A stretch of DNA of 64,000 bases from Rhizobium sp. L1K21 (GTDB lineage Bacteria; Pseudomonadota; Alphaproteobacteria; Rhizobiales; Rhizobiaceae). Made by a program: the position numbers and the translations under genes. Where the stretch lies: the NCBI RefSeq assembly GCF_024055895.1, contig NZ_JAMXLE010000001.1, positions 2,162,698-2,226,697 on the forward strand. Direction: 5' to 3'. The notes under the pieces are model-generated. The model had not been told where the DNA came from, did no database searches, and saw only the letters and a program-made list of their open reading frames with translations. Positions 1-7,892 of this stretch are shown here, piece after piece (the first letter of the stretch is position 1; every line of letters begins with the position of its first letter).

Positions 1-1
1 C

Positions 2-376
2 GGCGACACCCATGCGGCGCAAGGGGATGGCGAGGTCTGCGGAACGGCGATTGAAAGCCCGATGGATGCGGTGATGACGATTGACCTCATCAAGGGCGCA
101 AACCTGAAGATGCCGCGCTTTTCGACGCCTGGCCCGGTCACCAACCATCTGGACAGCAAGGGTTACGAGGTGACAACCGGCATCGGCCCTGACCTGATGG
201 CGGCAGCGCGGGATGCGGTTTCAGGGATGGTGGACCTCATATCGGCTCAGCACGGGGTCTCTGCCGTCGACGCCTATATGCTGGCGTCTGTGTGTGGCGA
301 TTTGCGGATCAGCGAAATCGTCGACGCGCCGAACTGGGTTATTTCCTTTTACTTTCCGCGCGTCGTCTTTGATTGA
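2..376 (+). CDS. Acetamidase/formamidase family protein, C-terminal part
   Basis: The reading frame is already open at the window edge, so only about the last 124 residues are present. The segment GDTHAAQGDGEVCGTAIE near its start is typical of the FmdA/AmdA family, which hydrolyses formamide or acetamide to ammonia and the acid. It continues through a stretch containing GPDLMAAARDAV and SAVDAYMLASVCGDLRISE, as in the family C-terminus. It converges on the M42 peptidase gene with only three bases between the two stop codons. The substrate cannot be told from this fragment. Confidence 0.85.
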   Translation, partial: GDTHAAQGDGEVCGTAIESPMDAVMTIDLIKGANLKMPRFSTPGPVTNHLDSKGYEVTTGIGPDLMAAARDAVSGMVDLISAQHGVSAVDAYMLASVCGDLRISEIVDAPNWVISFYFPRVVFD

Positions 377-379
377 AAT

Positions 380-1552
380 CTATGACTGCGAGCCAAGCTC
401 CCGGCTCTTGACATCCGCCTTCAGCTCCTGCTCCGCCTCGCTGGTTTTCTGGCGTGTGAAGCCCGCAATGCCTTCCGTGGTCGGCTCGTAATCCTTGGAT
501 ATTTCAACCTTGCTGGCCACATAGACCGTGATCAGCTCGGCCAGCGAACGCAGCGCATGCATGTGGATGCGTTCATAGCCGTGGGACGCGTCCACGCCGA
601 AGGTAATCAATGCTGTGCGCACATCTGCGCCGGCTTCGATAGCGCTTGCCGAATCGGACCGGTAGTAACGGAAAATATCCTTCTGGTAGCGGATATCGTT
701 TTCCTTACAGAGTTCCACAAGCTTCTTCGTCAGGTGATAATCGAAGGGACCGGTCTGGTCCGCCATGGCGACCGTGACGCCGAATTCTGCGGAATTTTGG
801 CCAGGTGCCGAGGTGCCATTGTCAACGGAGACCATGGAAGCGACTTCGGGTGTCAGCACCGAAGATGCCCCAACGCCCACTTCTTCTGCAATGGTGAAGA
901 GGAAATGGATGTCGACCGGCGTGCGGATATTATTGTCCTGCATGGCCTTCAAGGCTGCAAGCGCCACTGCGACGCCGGCCTTGTTGTCCAGGTGTCGCGA
1001 AACGATAAAGCCGTTGTCGATGAATTCGGGGGCCGGATCGATGGCAACGATATCGCCAATTTCAATATCCAGGCGCTCAAGATCTTCGGCATCACGGGCC
1101 AGCGCGTCCACTCGCAACTCCACGAACTCCCAGCCTACAGGCAGGGTGTCCACTTCGTCATTATAGGTGTGGCCGGACGCCTTGAGCGGCAGGATGGTGC
1201 CGCGATAGGAGCCACGGTCGGTGAAGATGGTTGCGCGCGCACCTTCTGCAAATCTGGCAGACCAGTTGCCAATCGGCACGACGGCAAGTCGCCCGTTTGA
1301 TTTCAGATATTTGACCTGCGCACCGAGTGTATCGAGATGGGTGACGATGGCGCGCGCACCCTTGCGGCGCGACCCCTGGCGCACGGCGCGAATGGCACCG
1401 CGCCGGGTCAGCTCCGCATCGAGACCCAGACGCTTTAATTCTTCCGTGACGAAACGAACAATCGTATCGGTGTAACCTGTCGGACTATGAATGGCCAAAA
1501 GCTGAGCCAAAATCGACTGCAGATAATCCGTATCAATTGTAAGCCGCGTCAT
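380..1552 (-). CDS. M42-type peptidase of the NAGGN osmolyte operon
   Basis: This is a 390-residue cytosolic metallopeptidase-like protein of the M42/M20 type, resembling the subfamily found with NAGGN biosynthesis genes. Likely metal-site motifs are THLDTLG (about 71-77), SRHLDNKAG (about residue 190), an AEEVG segment and a later SVDNG. The ATG overlaps the TGA of ngg by four bases (ATGA) and follows a GGAGG-like ribosome binding site, so it is the last gene of the asnO-ngg operon and probably translationally coupled. By context it may trim or turn over the N-acetylglutaminylglutamine amide dipeptide or a precursor. That role is inference and I know of no proven substrate. Confidence 0.85.
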   Translation of the reverse strand: MTRLTIDTDYLQSILAQLLAIHSPTGYTDTIVRFVTEELKRLGLDAELTRRGAIRAVRQGSRRKGARAIVTHLDTLGAQVKYLKSNGRLAVVPIGNWSARFAEGARATIFTDRGSYRGTILPLKASGHTYNDEVDTLPVGWEFVELRVDALARDAEDLERLDIEIGDIVAIDPAPEFIDNGFIVSRHLDNKAGVAVALAALKAMQDNNIRTPVDIHFLFTIAEEVGVGASSVLTPEVASMVSVDNGTSAPGQNSAEFGVTVAMADQTGPFDYHLTKKLVELCKENDIRYQKDIFRYYRSDSASAIEAGADVRTALITFGVDASHGYERIHMHALRSLAELITVYVASKVEISKDYEPTTEGIAGFTRQKTSEAEQELKADVKSRELGSQS

Positions 1553-3300
1553 GTTTCCTCCCGTTCCTTATGGTCCTGATTTTGGCGCAGTCTACGCGCT
1601 GTTGCAGGCATTGAAAGAGGAAAGAGCAAATCAATGAACCGTTCGGCGGTTGGTTGCGGCTCGTGATTGGCAAGACCAGGCCGTTCGTTCGCTTCGATGA
1701 AGGCATAATGTTCAGAGACCGGCGATTTGACCATGAAATCGATGCCAACCACCGGAATATCAATGGCATAGGCGGCATCAATCGCGGCCTGGATGAGTGT
1801 TGGATGAACGATCTCCGTAACATCGTGGATCGTGCCGCCGGTGTGAAGATTGGCCGTTTTTCGCACCGTCAGTTCCTCACCTTCGGCCAGCACGGAGGCC
1901 AAGGTCTTGCCCTTGGCTTCGAGCGTGCGTTTGGTCTCGGCATCGACAGGAATGGACGATTCGCCACCTGTGGCGGCCATTCTGCGGCGGCTTTGGGCCT
2001 CGATCAGCTGTTCAATCGTGCTTTCGCCATCACCCACGACCACGGGCGGGCGACGAATGGCGGCTGCAACGACCTTGAAATTGATGACGACAAGACGCAG
2101 GTCCTGTCCCTCGACCATCTCTTCGATCAACACCTCATCAGCGACCTGTCGCGCATCGGCGATTGCCGCATTGAGCCCCTCCACATCGGTGAGCCCGATG
2201 GATATGCCCCTGCCCTGTTCGCCGCGCGCCGGCTTGACGACCACACGGGGATGTTCCTTCAAAAACGCTTCAAGCTCTTCAGGCTCTGCATTCGCGCCGA
2301 TTTGTTTCGGCACCACGACGCCCGCCCGTTCGACAACACGGCGGGTGACTGCCTTGTCATCACAGATGGACATGGCGACGGCGGTTGTATGTTCAGACAG
2401 CGCCTCGCGGCAGCGAACCGTCACACCGCCTTGAGTGAGACGGAAAAAGCCGCCTGCCGCATCCAGAATATCAACCTGGATGCCGCGGCGGCGCGCTTCG
2501 TTGACGATGATCTCCGCATAGGGGTTCATCTTTTCCTGAATTTCAGGGCCGGTGAAGAGCTTTTCGTTGAAGACATTCTTGCGCTTGACCGTGAACAGCG
2601 GCACCCGGTGAAACCCGAGCTTTTCATAGAGTGCGATCGCCGACTGGTTGTCGTGTAAAACAGAAAGGTCCATGTGCTTGGCATTGCGTGCCACGAAATA
2701 TTCCGCCAACCGGCGCACGAGCATCTCGCCGATGCCACGATGGGCCGCCTGCGGGTCGACCGCCAGGCACCAGAGCGAGGAGCCCTTCTGTGGATCGCCG
2801 AAGGCGCGCTCATGGTCAATTCCGGTCACGGTTCCAACGATCTCGCCGGTGCGTTCATCCTCTGCGACGAAATAGACAAGCGCACGCGCATCACGCTTCG
2901 ACCAGAAGAATTCGGGCGCCACCTGCACCATGGCGCGCGAGGCATAAATGCGATTCATTTCCACCGCATCGTCGCGCGACGTCAGACGGCGGATGAAGAA
3001 GCCCTGCGGTTCCCGATCGTTCGGCTTGTAGTCTTTCAGGTCGAGACGATAGGTGTGCGAGGGATCGAGAAATATCTCCTGCGGCGCACTGGCCAGCAGC
3101 ACATGCGGATCCTGCACATACATTGCAATGTCGCGGCAATCCGGCTTTTCCTCGCGCAAGGCCCCCGTCAATTGTCCGGGGCTATCAAAGGTCTGCCCGA
3201 AGACGACCCGGCCCCAACCGCAATCGAGCGAATAGTTTTCCTTTGCAGCCGGGCTTTCACCTGAAATATCGGCTGCCTGTTCGGTTTTAGGTTCCGCCAT
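1549..3300 (-). CDS. ngg: N-acetylglutaminylglutamine synthetase (GNAT plus ATP-grasp)
   Basis: This two-domain enzyme of 583 residues belongs to the osmolyte NAGGN pathway known from Sinorhizobium meliloti. An N-terminal GNAT acetyltransferase module (about 100-255, with a CLAVDPQAAHRGIGEMLVRRL acetyl-CoA segment) is fused to an ATP-grasp ligase (about 300-580, with VVKPARGEQGRGISI and IDFMVKSP). It is expected to acetylate glutamine and join it to a second glutamine. I chose the ATG giving MAEPKTEQ because GAGGGCGGGAAA lies just before it and only ten bases separate it from the asnO stop. The open frame extends further upstream into asnO, which is unlikely to be used. It overlaps the following peptidase gene by four bases. 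Confidence 0.92.
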   Translation of the reverse strand: MAEPKTEQAADISGESPAAKENYSLDCGWGRVVFGQTFDSPGQLTGALREEKPDCRDIAMYVQDPHVLLASAPQEIFLDPSHTYRLDLKDYKPNDREPQGFFIRRLTSRDDAVEMNRIYASRAMVQVAPEFFWSKRDARALVYFVAEDERTGEIVGTVTGIDHERAFGDPQKGSSLWCLAVDPQAAHRGIGEMLVRRLAEYFVARNAKHMDLSVLHDNQSAIALYEKLGFHRVPLFTVKRKNVFNEKLFTGPEIQEKMNPYAEIIVNEARRRGIQVDILDAAGGFFRLTQGGVTVRCREALSEHTTAVAMSICDDKAVTRRVVERAGVVVPKQIGANAEPEELEAFLKEHPRVVVKPARGEQGRGISIGLTDVEGLNAAIADARQVADEVLIEEMVEGQDLRLVVINFKVVAAAIRRPPVVVGDGESTIEQLIEAQSRRRMAATGGESSIPVDAETKRTLEAKGKTLASVLAEGEELTVRKTANLHTGGTIHDVTEIVHPTLIQAAIDAAYAIDIPVVGIDFMVKSPVSEHYAFIEANERPGLANHEPQPTAERFIDLLFPLSMPATARRLRQNQDHKEREET

Positions 3301-3310
3301 TTTCCCGCCC

Positions 3311-5086
3311 TCAAACTGCGTGCGACTGCAACCACATTTCAAGAAGCGCAGCCTGCCAAAGCTCCGAGCCACGCAGTGGCGTGATGTGATCGGCAGGTGC
3401 AGCAAAAAGCTGGTCCAGCCAGCTTTGCTGAAACAGACCACGCGATTTTGCCTTTTCCGAGGTCAAGGTGTCCTTGACCATCTCCAGGAAGGGGCCTTCG
3501 ATATATTTCAGCTGCGGAACAGGGAAATAGCCCTTCTTGCGGTCAATGACCTCGCTTGGGATGACCTGGCGCGCGGCATCCTTCAAGACACCCTTGCCGC
3601 CATCGTTCAACTTGAATTCCGGCGGTATGGTCGCGGCCAATTCCACCAGTTCATGATCGAGGAAGGGGACGCGGGCCTCAAGCCCCCAGGCCATGGTCAT
3701 GTTGTCCACGCGCTTGACCGGATCATCGACCAGCATCACCTGGCTGTCGAGGCGAAGCGCGCGATCAACCGGCGTTTCGGCATTCGGCATCATCAGATGC
3801 GTTGTCACAAGGTTGAAGCTTTCGTCTTCGTCAGCCATCCATTCCGGTGACAGTTGCGTCGCGAGCTTTGCATGGCTGCGGTCAAAGAAGACCTTGGCGT
3901 AATCGGTTGCCACATCATTGGAATTCATCAGCGGCGGATACCAGTGATAGCCGGCAAACACCTCATCGGCGCCCTGCCCGGACTGCACGACCTTGATATA
4001 TTTCGAGACTTCGCGCGACAGGAGATAAAAACCGATATTGTCGTAGGAGACCATCGGTTCAGACTGCGCATGGATCGTGCCGGGCAGATTTTCCATCAAT
4101 TGGTCGCCGGGGACGAAGATCTTGTGGTGATCGGTGCCGAAATGCTTGGCAATGAGATCGGAATAGACGAATTCGTCGCCCTTTTCACCATTGGCCTCTT
4201 CAAAACCGATGGAGAAGGTCATCAGATCCTTTTGGCCTTCTTCTGCCAGAAGGCCGACGATGACGCTCGAATCAACCCCGCCGGACAGGAGGACGCCGAC
4301 CGGCACATCAGCCACCATGCGGCGGCGCACAGCTGTGCGCAGCGCATCGAGCACGCGGTCGCGCCACTCTTCACGGGTGACGTCCTTGTCTTCGGTGCGG
4401 CGCAGATAAGGCGGCTGCCAGTAGACATGCTCACGCATGCTGCCATCGGCTTCATAGCGGCGGATGGTTGCAGGCGGCAGCTTGCGCACACCTTTGAGAA
4501 TCGTGCGCGGCGGCGGCACGACGGCGTGAAAGCTCATATAATTGTGCAGCGCCGCCCTGTCGATTTCGGTATCCGTGTCACCAGCGGCGAGGACGGCAGG
4601 CAAGGTGGAGGCAAACCGGAAACGCTTGCCATTGTGTGAATAATAGAAGGGTTTGATGCCAAAGCGGTCGCGGGCAATCGTCACCGCGCCGGTTTCGCGC
4701 TCATGGATTGCGAAGGCGAACATGCCATGGAAACGCTCCACGCAGGCCTCGCCCCAATGGTGGAACGCCTTGAGAATCACCTCCGTGTCGCCATGGGAGA
4801 AAAAGCTATAGCCGGCGTCGGTCAGATCTTTGCGCAACTCAGGGTAGTTGTAAATGCAGCCATTGAAAACGATCGTCAGCCCGAGCGCTGGGTCGGCCAT
4901 CGGCTGTGCGGCATTTTCGGAGAGGTCGATGATCTTCAGCCTTCGATGTCCGAATGCAAAGGCTCCCCTGGCCACTATGCCCGTTCCATCGGGGCCTCTG
5001 GGCGCAAGCGCCGCAGTCATTTTTTCAACAGCTGCGCTATCCGCAAACGATCCATCAAATCGGATTTCTCCGGCAATTCCACACAT
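3311..5086 (-). CDS. asnO: N-acetylglutaminylglutamine amidotransferase (asparagine synthase-like)
   Basis: This 591-residue protein resembles asparagine synthetase B. A class II glutaminase domain begins MCGIAGEIRFDG, where Cys2 is the nucleophile, followed by a synthetase domain with the PP-loop SGGVDSS. The start was fixed at this Met because class II amidotransferases need the Cys at position 2; the frame is open 31 codons further upstream. GGTGGAG precedes the ATG. As first gene of asnO-ngg-peptidase it should amidate N-acetylglutaminylglutamine to NAGGN, an osmoprotectant of S. meliloti and some pseudomonads. The 540-base upstream gap presumably holds an osmotically controlled promoter, although I see no defined element. 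Confidence 0.93.
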   Translation of the reverse strand: MCGIAGEIRFDGSFADSAAVEKMTAALAPRGPDGTGIVARGAFAFGHRRLKIIDLSENAAQPMADPALGLTIVFNGCIYNYPELRKDLTDAGYSFFSHGDTEVILKAFHHWGEACVERFHGMFAFAIHERETGAVTIARDRFGIKPFYYSHNGKRFRFASTLPAVLAAGDTDTEIDRAALHNYMSFHAVVPPPRTILKGVRKLPPATIRRYEADGSMREHVYWQPPYLRRTEDKDVTREEWRDRVLDALRTAVRRRMVADVPVGVLLSGGVDSSVIVGLLAEEGQKDLMTFSIGFEEANGEKGDEFVYSDLIAKHFGTDHHKIFVPGDQLMENLPGTIHAQSEPMVSYDNIGFYLLSREVSKYIKVVQSGQGADEVFAGYHWYPPLMNSNDVATDYAKVFFDRSHAKLATQLSPEWMADEDESFNLVTTHLMMPNAETPVDRALRLDSQVMLVDDPVKRVDNMTMAWGLEARVPFLDHELVELAATIPPEFKLNDGGKGVLKDAARQVIPSEVIDRKKGYFPVPQLKYIEGPFLEMVKDTLTSEKAKSRGLFQQSWLDQLFAAPADHITPLRGSELWQAALLEMWLQSHAV

Positions 5087-5628
5087 ATTGGCTCCACCTT
5101 CCACTTCTGCAGGACATGCCATACCCTGCCTTGTTGAAACTAAAATAAAAAAGGCGCGGACAGCGCCGCGCCTCTTCATAATGCCTCACTAACGCAAAAA
5201 GTTCCGCGTTTCAAATTTTCGGGCCGGCAGCGTAAGGCCAGCATATACAAAACCAGCCCTGGGCAAGACGGCGGACGATGCTTTAGCCAGCGTCATCTGG
5301 ATGTGCGACGGGGAAGGATCCGGTTCGAATTCAAAGGCACGCAAAGGGGCCCGGCCTTGTGGCACAACCCCGTAGAGCGCAGCGTTATCCTATTGAAGCG
5401 CCCGCCGCGCCGAAGACCTACCGTGAGAAGACTTCAAGGGAAGTTCAGCCTCGGCATTGAGATCGACGCCGAAATCTGGCCCGTCTCTCTCATCAACTAT
5501 GATCTAGGAAATATCGATGCCGCAGACAAAAAACCGTAATCATCCGACAACCCAATAGGCTTGAATTTGTCGCCTGTGTCTTAGGCAAACTCTGTTACCT
5601 ATGTCTACGGTATGGGCACAAAAGGAAA
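5087..5628. other. Intergenic region upstream of asnO
   Basis: This gap of about 540 bases lies between the asnO start and the tRNA-Ser gene. It should carry the asnO promoter. A 78-codon open frame on the plus strand resembles no family I know. I see no clear hairpin, repeat or operator. Confidence 0.5.
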
Positions 5629-5719
5629 TGGCGGAGAGGAAGGGATTCGAACCCTCGATACCCTTTTGAGGTATACTCCCTTAGCAGGGGAGCGCCTTCG
5701 ACCACTCGGCCACCTCTCC
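5629..5719 (-). tRNA. tRNA-Ser (anticodon GCT)
   Basis: Read on the minus strand this is a complete class II tRNA. The acceptor arm GGAGAGG pairs with CCTCTCC, the D-arm region is GCCGAGTGGTCGAAGGC, and the anticodon stem CTCCC/GGGAG encloses loop CTGCTAA with anticodon GCT. There is a long variable arm TATACC-TCAAAA-GGTATC and a T-arm GAGGG-TTCGAAT-CCCTT. The discriminator G is followed by an encoded CCA. The anticodon and long variable arm identify serine, reading AGC/AGU codons. Confidence 0.97.
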
Positions 5720-6371
5720 GCGTCTTTTGGCGCTGATAAAGAAAAGCTGAGGCTTAATCAACTCCAATTTTCCAGAAATCCGCAATTGCAACGACCTTGA
5801 TGCGTGACGGACAAGAGATGGAATCGTCACAGCCTTCCCCACCAGCGAAACAGGCCCCTTCAAGAAGGCCATCCGGCACGGCGACTTCACACACTTAAAT
5901 GGGCGACTCGCGAGCCCGCCATCGGTGATTCCGTGTCAGTTCGGCACAGCTCAGCCTTCGAATTGACGCCACTGAAGAGACGGATTCGTGGCTTTGGGCG
6001 GGAGCTTTGAAGACAAAGAACCAGTAAAGGCAGCATTTCCAATAAAGGAAGAGGTCTTTGCGCGGCAAATGTCGAAGGTTGCGATGCACGCGCTAAACCA
6101 CTGGAAAAAAACGCATTTATTAACAGAAGGTAAATAAATGAACCGATTGCGTGATGTCTGCGTGACTTTTGCGCAACAGCTTATCGGTAAGAACATCAAA
6201 TTGGCAGCAAGAAATGCGTTTGGCGATTGCGTGACGGAAAGCGTTTTGTATTTTCAGCTTCGGAAGCAGCGGCGGAAACGTACGCCTTCTAAAGAAACGC
6301 TGGGGATGGGCAGGGAATGCTGGCCATCAGCAAATACCCAGACCCAACATAACTTTGACTGGAGGTCACAC
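5720..6371. other. Intergenic region upstream of the porin
   Basis: About 650 bases separate the tRNA from the porin start. The second half is AT-rich and includes TTAACAGAAGGTAAATAAAT, which matches a CtrA box only in its first half. Open frames here lack ribosome binding sites and family resemblance. The porin promoter and a long 5' leader are expected here. Confidence 0.5.
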
Positions 6372-7337
6372 ATGACTATTAAGAGCCTTCTTCTCGGCTC
6401 CGCTGCAGCTCTCGCAGCAGTATCCGGCGCTCAGGCTGCCGACGCTATCGTCGCTGCCGAGCCCGAGCCCATGGAATACGTAAAGGTTTGCGACGCTTAC
6501 GGCGACGGCTACTTCTACATCCCCGGCACCGAAACCTGCCTGGCCATCAGCGGCTTCCTGCGTTACGATGGCGAATACACGTTTGGTCCTAAGGACTACA
6601 CAAGCCAGTTCCGCGCTCGTATCCAGCTCGACGCCAAGAACGACTCCGAGTACGGCACGGTTTACTCCCGCATCCGTTTCGAGCCGCAGAGCACGAACAA
6701 CGGCCGCATGACCGACGCTACCCGCGGTACCCAGGGTTACATGGGCATCGGTGGTCTGGAACTCGGCCTTTATGACCGTCAGTGGCACCGTTTCTTCGGT
6801 TACGGCGGCTACAACACCATTTATGATGGTGCATACGGCTACAACCTCGGCCAGTACGTCAGCTACTCTGCTGACCTCGGCGGCGTTTCCTTCATCGCCA
6901 ACGCTGACTTCACCGGCGTTCCGAACAAGGCTGGCGTTTTCGGCGCTGTTAAGGGTTCCTTCGGTCCTGCTTCTGCAGTATTCGGCGTAGCTTACGACTC
7001 TGCTGTCAAGGCCTTCACCGTAAAGGGCGCTCTCGAAGCTGAATTCAGCCCGGTTACCGCCAAGGTACAGGTTTCTTACACCGACAAGAACGGCAGCCTC
7101 TACCAGGCTGGCTACGGCTTCTTCATCCTCGGCAGCTTGAAGGCCAACGTCACGGACGACGTTGTTGCTTACACGACTGCTACCTGGTCTGAAAAGCCTT
7201 CGAAGAACTACGGCGTTTCCGCTGGTCTGACCTGGAACGTTGCTAGCGGCTTCGCTATCTCCGGTGAATACTCTCACGCTCGTACCGCCGGCGCACACAG
7301 CAACGCTGTTGCTCTCCGCGTACAGCGCTCGTTCTAA
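6372..7337 (+). CDS. Alphaproteobacterial porin (Omp2/RopA type)
   Basis: A 321-residue outer-membrane porin. It has a clear signal peptide (MTIKSLLLGSAAALAAVSGAQA, cleaved before ADA), then the family N-terminus with MEYVKVCDAYGDGYFYIPGTETCLAISG, and ends in Phe (VQRSF), the usual beta-barrel insertion signal. The paired cysteines in VCDAYG and ETCLAI are typical of Rhizobiales porins. GGAGGT six bases before the ATG fixes the start; the frame is open upstream but the signal peptide would then be internal. Codon use is strongly biased, as expected for an abundant protein. It should form a general diffusion pore and is followed by a strong terminator. Confidence 0.93.
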   Translation: MTIKSLLLGSAAALAAVSGAQAADAIVAAEPEPMEYVKVCDAYGDGYFYIPGTETCLAISGFLRYDGEYTFGPKDYTSQFRARIQLDAKNDSEYGTVYSRIRFEPQSTNNGRMTDATRGTQGYMGIGGLELGLYDRQWHRFFGYGGYNTIYDGAYGYNLGQYVSYSADLGGVSFIANADFTGVPNKAGVFGAVKGSFGPASAVFGVAYDSAVKAFTVKGALEAEFSPVTAKVQVSYTDKNGSLYQAGYGFFILGSLKANVTDDVVAYTTATWSEKPSKNYGVSAGLTWNVASGFAISGEYSHARTAGAHSNAVALRVQRSF

Positions 7338-7361
7338 TCTGATTAGAACCTGTTGATTGAG

Positions 7362-7393
7362 TTGGCCCGGTTCACGCCGGGCCAATTTTTTTT
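7362..7393 (+). terminator. Rho-independent terminator of the porin gene
   Basis: A perfect 9-bp stem TTGGCCCGG/CCGGGCCAA with a six-base loop is followed directly by a run of eight T. It begins 24 bases after the porin stop. Confidence 0.93.
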
Positions 7394-7892
7394 GCCTTCG
7401 AAAGCCGGACGAGGATCAGGTTGCTTCTGGTCCTGCGGGATCTTGTCTGTTCGAGGGCAAAATCATGCCCAACGGCAGCGGCGACGAAGGCCAGCTCAAA
7501 CCGTTGCGGTGGTTAGCGGCGGTATTGAGGACCTCAAATCTCGGCCAACTTTGGAGCGTGTGCTCAGGTTCCTCAGGCACCAGGCTTTTGCCGATGCTGT
7601 GTGTGCATCACGGTGTTTCTATTCCATCGGTCAGATCAGCAAGCTATCCGTAAGCGCCTTCAACGCAGCCAGGAGGAATTATGCTTTGCCTTTTGGGTTG
7701 GACAGAAATGCATCCATCTGTTGGAATTGCTGCTGCGACGAAGCGCTGAGCCTTCTCTTGCACCCAACCGTGGGTACCAACAGCCGCAACCGTTTTGCGC
7801 GAACCAAAGTTATCTGTGCTGATTTCCGGGCGAAGTCAGGATGTTTGAATTCGCTGCTTTATCAGCGCGCCGGCGCAAACAATGGCAAGCGC
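7394..7892. other. Intergenic region between porin and caspase-like gene
   Basis: About 500 bases lie between two convergent genes. Several overlapping plus-strand open frames are present but none has a convincing ribosome binding site, signal peptide or family likeness. I see no repeat or RNA structure beyond the porin terminator. Confidence 0.45.

Noticed and set aside
5322-5332. GGTTCGAATTC resembling a tRNA T-loop upstream of asnO
   Set aside because: The flanking bases do not form a T-stem and no acceptor, D- or anticodon arm can be placed around it.
5303-5539. 78-codon open frame between asnO and tRNA-Ser
   Set aside because: No ribosome binding site, no recognisable domain, very basic random-looking composition.
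6118-6133. TTAACAGAAGGTAAAT as a CtrA site before the porin
   Set aside because: Only the first half matches TTAA-N7-TTAAC; the second half reads TAAA.
6138-6371. Upstream extension of the porin frame
   Set aside because: It would put a clear signal peptide at residue 79; GGAGGT directly precedes the later ATG.
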